Source of the DNA: UBA1562 sp041653955
GTDB lineage: Bacteria > Omnitrophota > Gorgyraeia > Gygaellales > Profunditerraquicolaceae
Direction of reading: 5' to 3'
DNA length: 64,000 nt
Assembly (NCBI GenBank): GCA_041653955.1
Contig: JBAZEH010000002.1
Coordinates: 1 to 64,000 of the forward strand
The notes beneath the pieces are model-generated. The model ran no database searches and had not been told where the DNA came from. It saw only the letters and a program-made list of their open reading frames with translations. Every line of letters starts with the position of its first letter. Positions within the stretch are counted from its first letter, which is position 1. The position numbers and the translations under genes are program-made. Below are positions 15,499 to 23,610 of the stretch, in pieces.

Positions 15499-15523
15499 TA
15501 TTTTGTTGATAATCAACAAAATA
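15499..15523. promoter_or_regulatory. 25-bp palindrome, possible Fur-family operator
   Basis: TATTTTGTTGAT and its exact complement are separated by one base, so the core TGTTGAT-A-ATCAACA has the 7-1-7 form of Fur-family boxes. It lies between the NiSOD stop and the TPR gene start. Without a U-tract it is unlikely to be a terminator. Confidence 0.5.
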
Positions 15524-15540
15524 GCGCTAAGATAGGATCA

Positions 15541-15921
15541 ATGCTTAGGAAGATCGGATTACTTATTGCCTTAGCGTTTATCTCTTCCGCGACGACCATC
15601 ATTTATCATAAGACCCAACAGCCTGATATCAATTATTATCAGGGAAGCAGGCTATTTCAACAGGGGCTGTATAAAGACGCAAACGTATTCTATAAGAAAA
15701 CCCTCGCATTAAACCCTTCACACCTGAAAGCTCTTAAAGATTCGGCTTATTGTTATCAGTGGACCGGAGAGCATAAGCAGGCGAAAGAAGCGTTTAAATA
15801 TCTGATCGGTGAATCTATGCGCCATAAAACCATAGTCGCGGGCTTGATCGAGGCTGTTAAGCGGGATAAAAAAGATGCTTTCTATGCAGGATTATCTTGG
15901 ATACCTGAACCAGATGCGTGA
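15541..15921 (+). CDS. Small membrane-anchored TPR protein
   Basis: 126 residues: an N-terminal hydrophobic anchor (IGLLIALAFISSATTII), then about two TPR units (YYQGSRLFQQGLYKDANVFYKKTLALNPSH, LKDSAYCYQWTGEHKQAKEAFKYLI). The C-terminus (ESMRHKTIVAGLIEAVKR) looks helical and resembles the EARHETIVSSLIKFI helix of the overlapping next gene. Its last 47 bp overlap that gene in another frame. A periplasmic scaffold is likely; function unknown. Confidence 0.65.
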   Translation: MLRKIGLLIALAFISSATTIIYHKTQQPDINYYQGSRLFQQGLYKDANVFYKKTLALNPSHLKALKDSAYCYQWTGEHKQAKEAFKYLIGESMRHKTIVAGLIEAVKRDKKDAFYAGLSWIPEPDA

Positions 15922-16087
15922 AGTAGAAAAGGAGATGAAGGATTTCTATATTAAGGAAACGCAACGGCTTGATGCTCCGCGGTTTAAGGAGGTCATGGAG
16001 TCTTTGTCAAACGATGAGGCAAGGCACGAAACTATCGTTTCTTCTCTGATAAAGTTTATAGAGGATAGATATCCCGAGCGGGAATAA
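15875..16087 (+). CDS. Small ferritin-like two-helix protein
   Basis: 70 residues: LNQMREVEKEMKDFYIKETQ and LSNDEARHETIVSSLIKFIED, two helices with the E-(x)n-E and DEARH pattern of ferritin-like/rubrerythrin metal sites. It is half the size of a four-helix ferritin domain, so it would have to dimerise. Several in-frame ATGs (15875, 15884, 15914) are possible, none with a strong RBS; translation is probably coupled to the overlapping TPR gene. Its proximity to NiSOD suggests oxidative or metal stress. Confidence 0.55.
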   Translation: MLSMQDYLGYLNQMREVEKEMKDFYIKETQRLDAPRFKEVMESLSNDEARHETIVSSLIKFIEDRYPERE

Positions 16088-16109
16088 AAATCAGCGGCAT
16101 AGCGATTTG

Positions 16110-16964
16110 ATGAAGAATATTCGATTAGGGACGTTGTTCTTTTTATTGTCGTGCGCGGTTCCTTTTGCGGGGGCAGGCGCGCAGGGGATATCATTATCCC
16201 AGCAGGAGACCAGGTGGATCGGCGAAATGGTTTTTAAGAATGAATGCGCTTTTAAGGAAAGATGTTTGGTGCAATGGAATGAGGGGGAAGATTTTATCTC
16301 TTTGGGTATAGGACATTTTATCTGGTATCCTAAAGGCAGGAGGGGGCCTTTTAAGGACAGTTTTCCCTGTTTTATTGATTACGCGAAAGGGGCCGGACAG
16401 GAGGTCCCTGGATGGCTGGATACAAAACCCTTCCCGCCATGCCCATGGCACTCCAGGAAAGATTTTCTTAACAACCAGGAAGACCCCAGATTATCAGAGC
16501 TTCGCGGGTTTCTTATGGCGACAAAGCCCCTGCAGGCGGCTTTTATAGTAAAGCGCCTGGAAGAGGCGCTGCCGTTGATAGTAAACAATTTTCCTGAAGA
16601 AGACCGCGAAAAGATAACCCTGCGGTTTAACCGCGTGGCAACTACGCCTTCGGGGGTTTATGCCCTGGCAGATTACGTCAACTTTAAAGGATTGGGGGTA
16701 GCTGCTTCTGAAAGATACAAAAATAAAGGGTGGGGTTTATCGCAGGTTTTGCGTGAAATGAAGGATGAGGAAGAAGCCCCTGATGCACTTAAGGAGTTCG
16801 TGCGGGCGGCTGATAAAGTGCTTACAGAGCGCGTAGCCAACGCCCCTAAACGGCGTAATGAGCAAAGATGGCTCCCGGGATGGAGAAACCGGATCAGTAC
16901 ATACTTGAATAAGCAGGAGCCTGTTTCCTATGAAACTTCGCTATCGGAGGGAAAAATCATTTGA
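16110..16964 (+). CDS. Exported protein of unknown function
   Basis: About 284 residues from ATG 16110 (TTG 16107 also in frame). Signal peptide (LGTLFFLLSCAVPFAGAGAQG), then a conserved-looking globular domain with IGEMVFKNECAFKERCLVQW, NEGEDFISLGIGHFIWYPKG and CPWHSR. The first segment resembles the glutamate/GIGH motif of lysozyme-like folds, so a cell-wall lytic enzyme is possible but not shown. Cysteines come in pairs, consistent with periplasmic disulphides. Its stop codon overlaps the -35 box of the next promoter. Confidence 0.65.
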   Translation: MKNIRLGTLFFLLSCAVPFAGAGAQGISLSQQETRWIGEMVFKNECAFKERCLVQWNEGEDFISLGIGHFIWYPKGRRGPFKDSFPCFIDYAKGAGQEVPGWLDTKPFPPCPWHSRKDFLNNQEDPRLSELRGFLMATKPLQAAFIVKRLEEALPLIVNNFPEEDREKITLRFNRVATTPSGVYALADYVNFKGLGVAASERYKNKGWGLSQVLREMKDEEEAPDALKEFVRAADKVLTERVANAPKRRNEQRWLPGWRNRISTYLNKQEPVSYETSLSEGKII

Positions 16965-16989
16965 CTTATCCGGGATAATCATGTACTAT
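16961..16989 (+). promoter_or_regulatory. Sigma70-type promoter upstream of the 17109 gene
   Basis: TTGACT (16961-16966, overlapping the preceding stop codon), 17-bp spacer, TACTAT (16984-16989). The leader contains a GTTAACC-ctaa-GGTTAAC hairpin at 17008-17025 and a terminator at 17051. Confidence 0.65.
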
Positions 16990-17050
16990 AAGGATAAGTT
17001 TTAAGACGTTAACCCTAAGGTTAACTAATGATAAATCTCTTATAAATAGA

Positions 17051-17089
17051 AGGGCAACTCTATAGGTTATGGGTTGCCCTTTTTTATTT
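17051..17089 (+). terminator. Intrinsic terminator in a leader
   Basis: AGGGCAAC (17051-17058) and GTTGCCCT (17073-17080) followed by TTTTTATTT. It lies 20-60 nt before the ATG of the next gene and downstream of its promoter, so it either ends a short RNA or attenuates the gene. Confidence 0.75.
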
Positions 17090-17108
17090 CTTAGAAAGGA
17101 GGGCTTGG

Positions 17109-17519
17109 ATGAAGAAATTACTGTTAGCAGCGGGGTTGATAATGGGGTTTGCGGCGTTAGCTTATGCCCAGAGCAGTTCTGAGGTCGCCAGGCAGGTAAC
17201 GGCAGAATTGCAGAATTCCGGAGATATCGCCGCGGCAGATAGTTCAAGCGTAAGGGGGTCAGTTAAAACGCTTGTTGACAGCGGCGCCAGCGCTGATGAG
17301 GCTAAAAGCATTGTCGCCCAGGCAGCGCGCCAGGCAAAGGCCCAGGGATTAAAAGGTAAAGAGCTTTCTGCTAAAGTCCGTGAAGCAGCAAGGGCACGTA
17401 AGGGAGAACTTGAGCAAGTCAAAAAGCAGAAAAAAGAGGCCAAGCGAAAAGCGGAGAAAGAAAGCAGGAAAGCAAAAGAAAAATCCGGCAAGGCAATGAA
17501 AGGTTGGGATAAAAAATAG
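17109..17519 (+). CDS. Small exported helical Lys/Ala-rich protein
   Basis: 136 residues: signal peptide ending AYAQ (about 20), a helical middle domain (EVARQVTAELQNSGDIAAAD, DSGASADEAKSIVAQAARQA), and a C-terminal highly charged coil rich in Lys, Glu and Ala (KKQKKEAKRKAEKESRKAKE). No recognised family. The basic tail might bind cell wall or nucleic acid outside the cytoplasm. RBS AAAGGAGGG. Regulated by the promoter and leader hairpin upstream. Confidence 0.65.
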   Translation: MKKLLLAAGLIMGFAALAYAQSSSEVARQVTAELQNSGDIAAADSSSVRGSVKTLVDSGASADEAKSIVAQAARQAKAQGLKGKELSAKVREAARARKGELEQVKKQKKEAKRKAEKESRKAKEKSGKAMKGWDKK

Positions 17520-17560
17520 GGAGAATAAGATTTTAACTGGTTAGTGAAAGGAGGAAGGAT

Positions 17561-17725
17561 ATGAAGCTTGTAAAGATAATCCTGGCTATAGTTTTACCTC
17601 CCGTGGCAGCATTTATGCAGGTTGGGTTGACCGCTCATTTTTGGATCAATATTATCCTGTCGCTTTTGTTTGTGTTCCCCGGGATAATCCACGCGCTTTG
17701 GCTGGTATTGACCGATAAGAAATAA
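17561..17725 (+). CDS. YqaE/PMP3-family small membrane protein
   Basis: 54 residues, two membrane helices, with the family pattern IVLPPVAAFMQVG at the first helix and NIILSLLFVFPGIIHALWLV at the second. Pmp3/YqaE (UPF0057) proteolipids are induced by salt and membrane stress and affect membrane potential. RBS AAAGGAGGAAGG precedes the ATG. It lies between two genes for envelope proteins. Confidence 0.88.
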   Translation: MKLVKIILAIVLPPVAAFMQVGLTAHFWINIILSLLFVFPGIIHALWLVLTDKK

Positions 17726-17770
17726 AGGGGCAGCGCGTTAAGCCCCGGCATTTCTAAGGAAGGAATATAT

Positions 17771-18469
17771 ATGAAAAAGATATTGATCGGTATCTTTTTG
17801 GCTGTTGTGCTGTTGTTTGTCGTGTTAGCCGCGGCAAGGAATTTTATTGTTAAAACTGCCATAACTAAAGGTATTGAGGCATTAGCCGGGCTTAAAGTCG
17901 AGATGCGGAAAGTCGATATCGGATTATTGAGCCCCGTTGTTTTGATTGAGCAGCTTAAGGTGTATAATCCGGACGGTTTTAAAGACAGGTTAATGGCGGA
18001 TATACCGTTAGTTTACGTGGATTATGATCTATGGGGGTTTTTCAAGGGGAGAGCGCATTTTAACAAAATAAAGATTGAAATTGATGAACTCTCGGTTGTT
18101 TTGAATGAAAAGGGGAAGCTTAATTTTAATTCTTTAGCTATGCTTATGCCTAAATCCGGAGGAGGTAAGCCGCCGGAGGTAAAGATTGATGAGCTTTATT
18201 TAAAGATCGGGAAAGTCGGGTATAAAGGTTATTTGCCGGCTGTCGGTATCAGGCAGATGGAGTTTAACCCGAATATTGAAGAGACATTCAAAGACGTGAC
18301 CGATCCTTCGCGGGTGGCCGGTGATATCCTGCAAAAGATCCTATCGCGCATAGGCATATCGGGTTTCGCGGAATTCGATATCGCGGGGCAGGCGGATAAG
18401 ATCAAGTCATCTGTTATGGAAACCATAGATAAGACAAAAGAAGACCTTAAAAATATATTTTCTAAATAA
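17771..18469 (+). CDS. AsmA-like membrane-anchored protein
   Basis: 232 residues: an N-terminal membrane anchor (LIGIFLAVVLLFVVLAAARNF) followed by an AsmA/YhdP-type beta-groove start: VDIGLLSPVVLIEQLKVYNP, ADIPLVYVDYDLW, GRAHFNKIKIEIDELSVVLN, GKLNFNSL. It is clearly paralogous to the gene at 20737. AsmA-family proteins bridge periplasm and envelope membranes for lipid transport; this one is short and would form only the beginning of such a groove. The C-terminus is helical (VMETIDKTKEDLKNIFSK). Confidence 0.7.
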   Translation: MKKILIGIFLAVVLLFVVLAAARNFIVKTAITKGIEALAGLKVEMRKVDIGLLSPVVLIEQLKVYNPDGFKDRLMADIPLVYVDYDLWGFFKGRAHFNKIKIEIDELSVVLNEKGKLNFNSLAMLMPKSGGGKPPEVKIDELYLKIGKVGYKGYLPAVGIRQMEFNPNIEETFKDVTDPSRVAGDILQKILSRIGISGFAEFDIAGQADKIKSSVMETIDKTKEDLKNIFSK

Positions 18470-18499
18470 GCTTTCGTCAGTGTAAGCAGAAAGAAGGAC

Positions 18500-19819
18500 A
18501 TGAGGAAAAAAATAATAAATTTTATAAAAAGGGATATTTGGCGGATAAAAACCTCCAAGATACCCCGTAAGAAGTTTTTTCTGATTCAAAACCTCAGGAT
18601 CGCCATTCTCGCGCTGCGCGGCTTTAATGAAGATAAGTGCTCTTTGCGTTCTTCGGCGCTTACCTTTTATACCCTTTTATCGGTCGTCCCTATTTTTGCC
18701 ATGGCTTTCGGGATCGCAAAGGGCTTCGGATTTGAGAAATTACTCGAACAGCATATACTGGAAAAGTTCCCGGCGCAGAATGACGCTATTGTAAATATCA
18801 TTAATTTTGCCAATACAATGCTGGAACATACCAGGGGAGGGGTGGTAGCCGGCATAGGCGTGGTTGTCCTGCTTTGGTCGGTTATAAAAGTTTTAACGAA
18901 TATTGAAAAGTCTTTCAATGATATCTGGGGGGTAAAAAAGATGAGGGACCTTGGGCGGCGCCTGAGCGATTACCTCTCCGTGGTGCTTATCTGCCCTATC
19001 TTCCTGATCTTCTCAAGCGGGTTAACAGTTTTTATCCGTTCCCAGGCGATTATGGTAATGGAGAAGATATCGTTACTGGGTGCCGTAAGCCCGCTGATAT
19101 TATTTCTCCTGGAGCTTCTGCCTTATACGGTAATGTGGGCAGTATTTACATTTATATATATCTTTATCCCGAATACAAAGGTGAACTGGAGGTCAGCGAT
19201 CATCGCCGGGGTCCTGGCGGGTACTATTTATCAGGCGGTACAGCTGCTTTATGTTAATTTCCAGATAGGGGTCGCCAAATATAACGCTATATACGGCAGT
19301 TTCGCGGCGTTGCCGCTTTTCCTGGTCTGGCTCCAGCTTTCCTGGCGCATAGTATTATTTGGGGCGGAGGTTTCTTTCGCCCATCAGAATGTGGATACAT
19401 ATGAATTTGAGCCTGATTGCCTGAATGTGAGCCGGTCTTTCAGGAAGACGCTTAGCCTGCTGGTCACAAGTTTATTAGTAAAGAATTTTATAAGAGGGGA
19501 TAAACCGCTGACAGCATCCGGGATATCCCATGAATTTGAGATCCCGATAAGGCTGCTGCGGGATATATTAAATGAGCTTTTGGAGGCAAAAATAATATCG
19601 GAGATCAAGACAGAAGAGGGTAAGGGATTAGCGTATCATCCCGGGCGCGACATAAACCTGCTGACGATCAAGTATGTTTTAGACAGGATAGATGAAAGCG
19701 GGTCCGGGGATATCCCCGTAGCACAGACAAAGGAATTCAATATGATCAACGCTTCATTGAAGTCTTTCGGAGATCTCATTGAAAGGTCTCCCGCTAATCT
19801 GCTCCTTAAAGATATTTAA
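18500..19819 (+). CDS. YihY/BrkB-family membrane protein with C-terminal winged-helix-like extension
   Basis: 439 residues. The first 300 form the six-helix YihY fold: SLRSSALTFYTLLSVVPIFAMAFG, a VVLLWSVIKVLTNIEKSFNDIW helix, and YGSFAALPLFLVWLQLSWRIVLFGAEVSF. YihY proteins, once called RNase BN, are now thought to be envelope or lipid transport related. Residues about 315-400 add a winged-helix-like domain (GISHEFEIPIRLLRDILNEL), an extension known in longer members. Genes around it are also envelope proteins. Confidence 0.88.
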   Translation: MRKKIINFIKRDIWRIKTSKIPRKKFFLIQNLRIAILALRGFNEDKCSLRSSALTFYTLLSVVPIFAMAFGIAKGFGFEKLLEQHILEKFPAQNDAIVNIINFANTMLEHTRGGVVAGIGVVVLLWSVIKVLTNIEKSFNDIWGVKKMRDLGRRLSDYLSVVLICPIFLIFSSGLTVFIRSQAIMVMEKISLLGAVSPLILFLLELLPYTVMWAVFTFIYIFIPNTKVNWRSAIIAGVLAGTIYQAVQLLYVNFQIGVAKYNAIYGSFAALPLFLVWLQLSWRIVLFGAEVSFAHQNVDTYEFEPDCLNVSRSFRKTLSLLVTSLLVKNFIRGDKPLTASGISHEFEIPIRLLRDILNELLEAKIISEIKTEEGKGLAYHPGRDINLLTIKYVLDRIDESGSGDIPVAQTKEFNMINASLKSFGDLIERSPANLLLKDI

Positions 19820-19869
19820 ATGGACCGGCATCTCGGTTAACAATAGGTAACAGAGTAAAAGGAGGTGTT

Positions 19870-20535
19870 ATGGGTAAAAGGTTGATAATCAGTGTGTTGC
19901 TTGTCCTGGGGTTAGCCGGCGCGGCTAACGCAGAGGGGGCCAAACCATTGCAGCTGGCGATATTCAATCCGATCCAGATGGTGCCTGAAACCGAATCGAT
20001 CGCGGGGGTGAGCCTTGACCTGTTCTATGTTGTCAATAAGGATGTGACCGGGTTCAGCTATACCTTTCTTGGGGTGAACAGGGCCAAAGGAGATGCTAAG
20101 GGCGTGCAGTGGGGGTTTGGCAACTGGGTTGACGGTTTATTTTACGGATGGCAGGATGGTTTTCTGAACCGCGTAGGGACCCGTTTTGTGGGCCTTCAAT
20201 CCGGGTTGATCAATATTACCGAAGGAGACTTAAGCGGAGTGCAGCTTGGCGCGGTCAACTGGACTGAAGGGTTTGTGCATGGCGCGCAGGCCGGATTGTT
20301 TAATTATTCAGCCGGGAGGTTCAGCGGCGCGGCTTTAGGTATAGTGAACCAAGCCAAAGGCATGGTAAAGGGTTTTCAGGGAGGGATAGTTAATTCCGCC
20401 GAAGAGATGCATGGTCTGCAGCTGGGGCTTATTAATTATACTAAATCTCTTAACGGCCTCCAGATCGGCCTTTGCAACTATAACGGCAATAAGGAACCTT
20501 TGGAGTTCATGGTTTTTGTCAACTGGTCATTCTGA
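19870..20535 (+). CDS. LA_2272-type surface repeat protein
   Basis: 221 residues: signal peptide (ending ANAEG), then eight or so repeats of about 17-20 residues built as G-x-Q-x-G-hydrophobic-x-N (GVQWGFGNWVDG, GLQSGLINITEG, GVQLGAVNWTEG, GAQAGLFNYSAG, GLQLGLINYTKS, GLQIGLCNYNG). This is the LA_2272-family pattern first named in Leptospira, predicted to form a beta-solenoid on the cell surface. Function unknown. RBS AAAGGAGGTG precedes the ATG. Confidence 0.85.
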   Translation: MGKRLIISVLLVLGLAGAANAEGAKPLQLAIFNPIQMVPETESIAGVSLDLFYVVNKDVTGFSYTFLGVNRAKGDAKGVQWGFGNWVDGLFYGWQDGFLNRVGTRFVGLQSGLINITEGDLSGVQLGAVNWTEGFVHGAQAGLFNYSAGRFSGAALGIVNQAKGMVKGFQGGIVNSAEEMHGLQLGLINYTKSLNGLQIGLCNYNGNKEPLEFMVFVNWSF

Positions 20536-20736
20536 TCAATTGTAATACGATCGCCGGGGCTCTTTTTTGCGCTCTATAGGGCTAGGGCCCCGGTCAATAT
20601 TCCCGAGTTTTCATTCTTACTCCATACCATAGAGACCCCCCGTTTTTAAATGGCGGTTTTTAGTGATAAAAAAGTCAGAGACCGCGCCAGGGCAGCGAAG
20701 GCGCCGGAGATGATCTTTATGAAAGGAGGGACCAAG

Positions 20737-21690
20737 ATGCGCAAGAAAGTTACCATAATAATCCTGGTAGTTGTTTCGTTATTCGCGTTCTGCTGGGCCA
20801 GGGATTTTCTTATTAAATCCCTGATCGGCACAGTAGCGGGCAGCGTTACCGGAGCCCCCACCAGGGTAGGGGGCCTTTCGTTGAGTATAATAAAGCAATC
20901 AATAAGGATATCCAATTTCAGGATGTATAATCCCAGGGGTTTTCCCAAGGATATCCTCGCCGATATTCCCAGGATCAACGTGACCCTGAATGTAGGAGCG
21001 CTCCTGGCCGGGAAGGCCCACATCAAGGCGCTTGAATTAGATATTAAAGAGTTAAGTATGGTCAAGAATAAAGACGGCAAACTGAACATAGATTCACTGA
21101 AGATAACCGAGGAGAAGCCGCAAGAGAAAGGGCAGAAAAAGCCGGCCAAACAATTAGGCATACAGATAGACCTAGCGACTTTGAGTATGGGAAGGGTGGT
21201 GAGCAGGGATTACGGCGTTGAGGGCAAGCCTACCCTCCACGTATACGATATTAATTTAAAAAAGACATATAAGAATATTACCAGCGTCCAGCAGCTCGCC
21301 GCCTTGATCATATCGGAACCGTTAAAGTCAGCAGGTATCAAGGGGCTTAAAGTATACGGGGTTTCCGCGCTCGCGGGAGTGGCGGCTTTACCCGTTGCGG
21401 CGGTATTTACTTTTACCGGCAGGGACCATGTTCAGGAGGTTTTGAATGTTACAATGGACAGGGCATATGATGCCGGGTTGCAGGCTATTAAGATAGCCGG
21501 AAAGGTCATAAAGGAGAATAGGGCCGGCGGGGCAATAAGCGCTGAGGTTAACGGAGCGCGGGTAAACCTTGAACTGAAGAGAATTTCGGAAAGGTCAACC
21601 GAGGCCACTATTTCCGCGCGTAAATTCGGGCTTCCTAAGCCTCAAATAGCATCGGGAATTATGTACCGGTTGAATGAACAGCTTAAATAG
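20737..21690 (+). CDS. AsmA-like membrane-anchored protein, paralogue of the 17771 gene
   Basis: 317 residues from ATG 20737, chosen because AAAGGAGGG lies 6 nt upstream and an anchor (VTIIILVVVSLFAFCWA) follows at once; longer in-frame starts add a non-conserved segment. Shared blocks with the 17771 protein: RMYNPRGFPKDILADIP against KVYNPDGFKDRLMADIP, then GKAHIKALELDIKELSMVKN and GKLNIDSL. The C-terminal half, with helical segments and a hydrophobic patch (GVSALAGVAALPVAAVF), is longer here. Probably an envelope lipid-transport or assembly factor. Confidence 0.7.
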   Translation: MRKKVTIIILVVVSLFAFCWARDFLIKSLIGTVAGSVTGAPTRVGGLSLSIIKQSIRISNFRMYNPRGFPKDILADIPRINVTLNVGALLAGKAHIKALELDIKELSMVKNKDGKLNIDSLKITEEKPQEKGQKKPAKQLGIQIDLATLSMGRVVSRDYGVEGKPTLHVYDINLKKTYKNITSVQQLAALIISEPLKSAGIKGLKVYGVSALAGVAALPVAAVFTFTGRDHVQEVLNVTMDRAYDAGLQAIKIAGKVIKENRAGGAISAEVNGARVNLELKRISERSTEATISARKFGLPKPQIASGIMYRLNEQLK

Positions 21691-21717
21691 TTTTTTTGTT
21701 GTTAAATCCCAGGCCCT

Positions 21718-22728
21718 ATGTTAAAGACAAAGATAATCTGCACTCTTGGCCCGGCATCGTCAGGGGAAACGGTGGTAAGGAAGATGGCCCTGGCCGGGAT
21801 GGACCTGGCGCGCCTTAATTTTTCGCACGGCAATACGCGGGAGCTGCTTAATAAGATAAACCTGGTCCGCGGCTTGAATGCTAAATATCGCAGGCGCGTA
21901 AAGATCCTCGGCGACCTGCAGGGCCATCGCATCAGGATAGGCAGCCTCGTCCAGCCGGTAGAGCTCAAAAAGCGCCAGATAGTATGGCTTATCCGCGATG
22001 ATAAAGAAGGAGGAGTCGCGGCGATCCCCTTTGATTATCAGGGCCCTTTACGGGATATAAAAAACGGACAGTATATATTCATAGATGACGGGAATATCGG
22101 GCTTGAGGTGATAGGGCGCTATAAAGACAAGCTGAAAACAAGGGTAATATTAGCAGGGCTGCTTAAAGGGCATAAGGGTGTGAATATCCCGCAGGCCAGG
22201 CTTGAATTCGGGGGTATAAGCGAAAAAGACAAGCAGGATATAGCTTTTTGCAAAAAGTATGGAGTTGAATATATCGCCCAGTCATTCGTGCGAGCGAAAA
22301 GTGATATAATAGATGTAAGAAGGGAGCTTGGAGGGGGCTCGCGCGCTAAGGTGATCGCCAAGATCGAGAACAGGGAAGGGGTAAAGAATATTGACGGGAT
22401 AATCGGGGTTTCTGACGGGATCATGATCGCGCGCGGAGATATGGGCGTATCATTGCCTATTTATGAGATCCCCATTATCCAAAAGACGATCATAAAGAAA
22501 TGCAACCGCGCGGGCAAATTTGTTATTACCGCCACGCAGATGCTTGAGAGTATGACGGATAACCCCAGGCCGACGCGGGCCGAGGTAACGGATATCGCCA
22601 ATGCCATAATAGACGGGACTGATTTTATCATGCTTTCAGCTGAATCAGCCGTAGGGAGATATCCGGTTGAGTCAGTTATGATGATGAATAGTATAATAAA
22701 ATTCACGGAAGGGTATCTGAAAAAATGA
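21718..22728 (+). CDS. pyk: Pyruvate kinase lacking the C-terminal allosteric domain
   Basis: 336 residues against the usual 470-480. The catalytic barrel is intact: KIICTLGPASS, LARLNFSHG, IAKIENREG (catalytic Lys), MIARGDMGVSLP, ATQMLESMTDNPRPTRAEV, and DGTDFIMLSAESAVGRYPVE. The B domain is present. The protein stops just after the last barrel helix, so the domain that binds fructose-1,6-bisphosphate or AMP is absent. The canonical DxKGP segment reads DLQGHRIRIG. It converts PEP and ADP to pyruvate and ATP, presumably without allosteric control. The next gene overlaps by 4 bp, so truncation by frameshift is unlikely. Confidence 0.88.
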   Translation: MLKTKIICTLGPASSGETVVRKMALAGMDLARLNFSHGNTRELLNKINLVRGLNAKYRRRVKILGDLQGHRIRIGSLVQPVELKKRQIVWLIRDDKEGGVAAIPFDYQGPLRDIKNGQYIFIDDGNIGLEVIGRYKDKLKTRVILAGLLKGHKGVNIPQARLEFGGISEKDKQDIAFCKKYGVEYIAQSFVRAKSDIIDVRRELGGGSRAKVIAKIENREGVKNIDGIIGVSDGIMIARGDMGVSLPIYEIPIIQKTIIKKCNRAGKFVITATQMLESMTDNPRPTRAEVTDIANAIIDGTDFIMLSAESAVGRYPVESVMMMNSIIKFTEGYLKK

Positions 22729-23315
22729 ATAGATTAAAAAGATATTTTATGACCGGCCTGGCGGTGGTAGTGCCTGTTTTTCTGACGGCATATGTTTTGG
22801 CGGCCCTGTTCCGTTTTACCGATAATATTTTAGGCAGATTCTTGAATACTTATTTTGAGGATAGCCTGGGGTTCAGTATCCCGGGCCTGGGGATACTTAT
22901 CTTTATTTTAATCATAATACTGATAGGGTTTCTGGCTAACCGCTATATAGGTAAAAGGATATTTTGTTTGATAGAAGGATGGTTTTCCGGTTTACCCCTG
23001 ATCAGGAATATTTATCCTACCTTTAAACAGGTTATTTCATTTATCCTGGCGCAAAAGGAATTAGGGTTCAAGAAAGTAGTTTTAGTGGAGTATCCCTCAA
23101 AAGGTATATGGTCTTTAGGGTTCCTGACAAATGAAGATTGCCGGAAATTAGGCCAGGTTTCGAATAGGGATATGGTGTCAATATTTATGCCTACTTCACC
23201 CGGGCCGCTCAGCGGATACGTTATTTTCGTAGCCAAAGAAGACCTTCGGTTCCCGGATATTTCTATTGCGGATGCCTTCAAGATCATCATTTCAGCAGGC
23301 GTCTTTAAGCCATAA
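22725..23315 (+). CDS. DUF502 family membrane protein
   Basis: 196 residues with two N-terminal membrane helices (MTGLAVVVPVFLTAYVLAALF, IPGLGILIFILIIILIGFLANR) and the family motifs LPLIRNIYPTFKQV, VVLVEYPSKGIWSLGFLT, and FMPTSPGPLSGYVIFV. DUF502 proteins are widespread inner-membrane proteins of unknown function. Translationally coupled to pyruvate kinase. Confidence 0.93.
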   Translation: MNRLKRYFMTGLAVVVPVFLTAYVLAALFRFTDNILGRFLNTYFEDSLGFSIPGLGILIFILIIILIGFLANRYIGKRIFCLIEGWFSGLPLIRNIYPTFKQVISFILAQKELGFKKVVLVEYPSKGIWSLGFLTNEDCRKLGQVSNRDMVSIFMPTSPGPLSGYVIFVAKEDLRFPDISIADAFKIIISAGVFKP

Positions 23316-23348
23316 TGAAGAGACAGGCAGCCAGTAATCTTGATTAAT

Positions 23349-23600
23349 ATGCCCTGGACGCTCTATATAGTAAAATGCAGCAATGGGGCTCTTTATACCG
23401 GTATCACCACGGATATCTCCCGCCGTATCAAAGAGCATAATTCTTCCAGGAGGGGAGCATTTTATACCCGCAATAAGACCCCGGTTGAGCTTGTATATCA
23501 GGAGGCGCTGTTGAGCCGATCCGCGGCCCTCAAGAGGGAAGCTGCCATAAAAAAGCTGAGGAGAAAAGAAAAGATGGAATTGGCCGGGTTGAAGGTATAG
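23349..23600 (+). CDS. GIY-YIG nuclease domain protein, YhbQ/UPF0213-like
   Basis: 83 residues from ATG 23349 (a TTG at 23340 is also in frame). The start fits family members that begin with PW-x-LY. It holds the GIY-YIG core LYIVKCSNGALYTGITTDISRR and a downstream basic helix (ALKREAAIKKLRRKEKMEL). YhbQ-like proteins are small single-strand or repair-associated nucleases of uncertain role. It precedes a PD-(D/E)XK nuclease and may belong to the same DNA-maintenance group. Confidence 0.88.
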   Translation: MPWTLYIVKCSNGALYTGITTDISRRIKEHNSSRRGAFYTRNKTPVELVYQEALLSRSAALKREAAIKKLRRKEKMELAGLKV

Positions 23601-23610
23601 AATATTCGCT

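Noticed and set aside
20554..20593. Terminator after the LA_2272-type gene
   Set aside because: CCGGGGC/GCCCCGG arms pair across a long loop but there is no U-run after the second arm, so I do not call it.
21718..22728. Pyruvate kinase as a frameshifted pseudogene
   Set aside because: The frame ends cleanly after the barrel and the next gene overlaps its stop by 4 bp; no remnants of the C-terminal domain follow.
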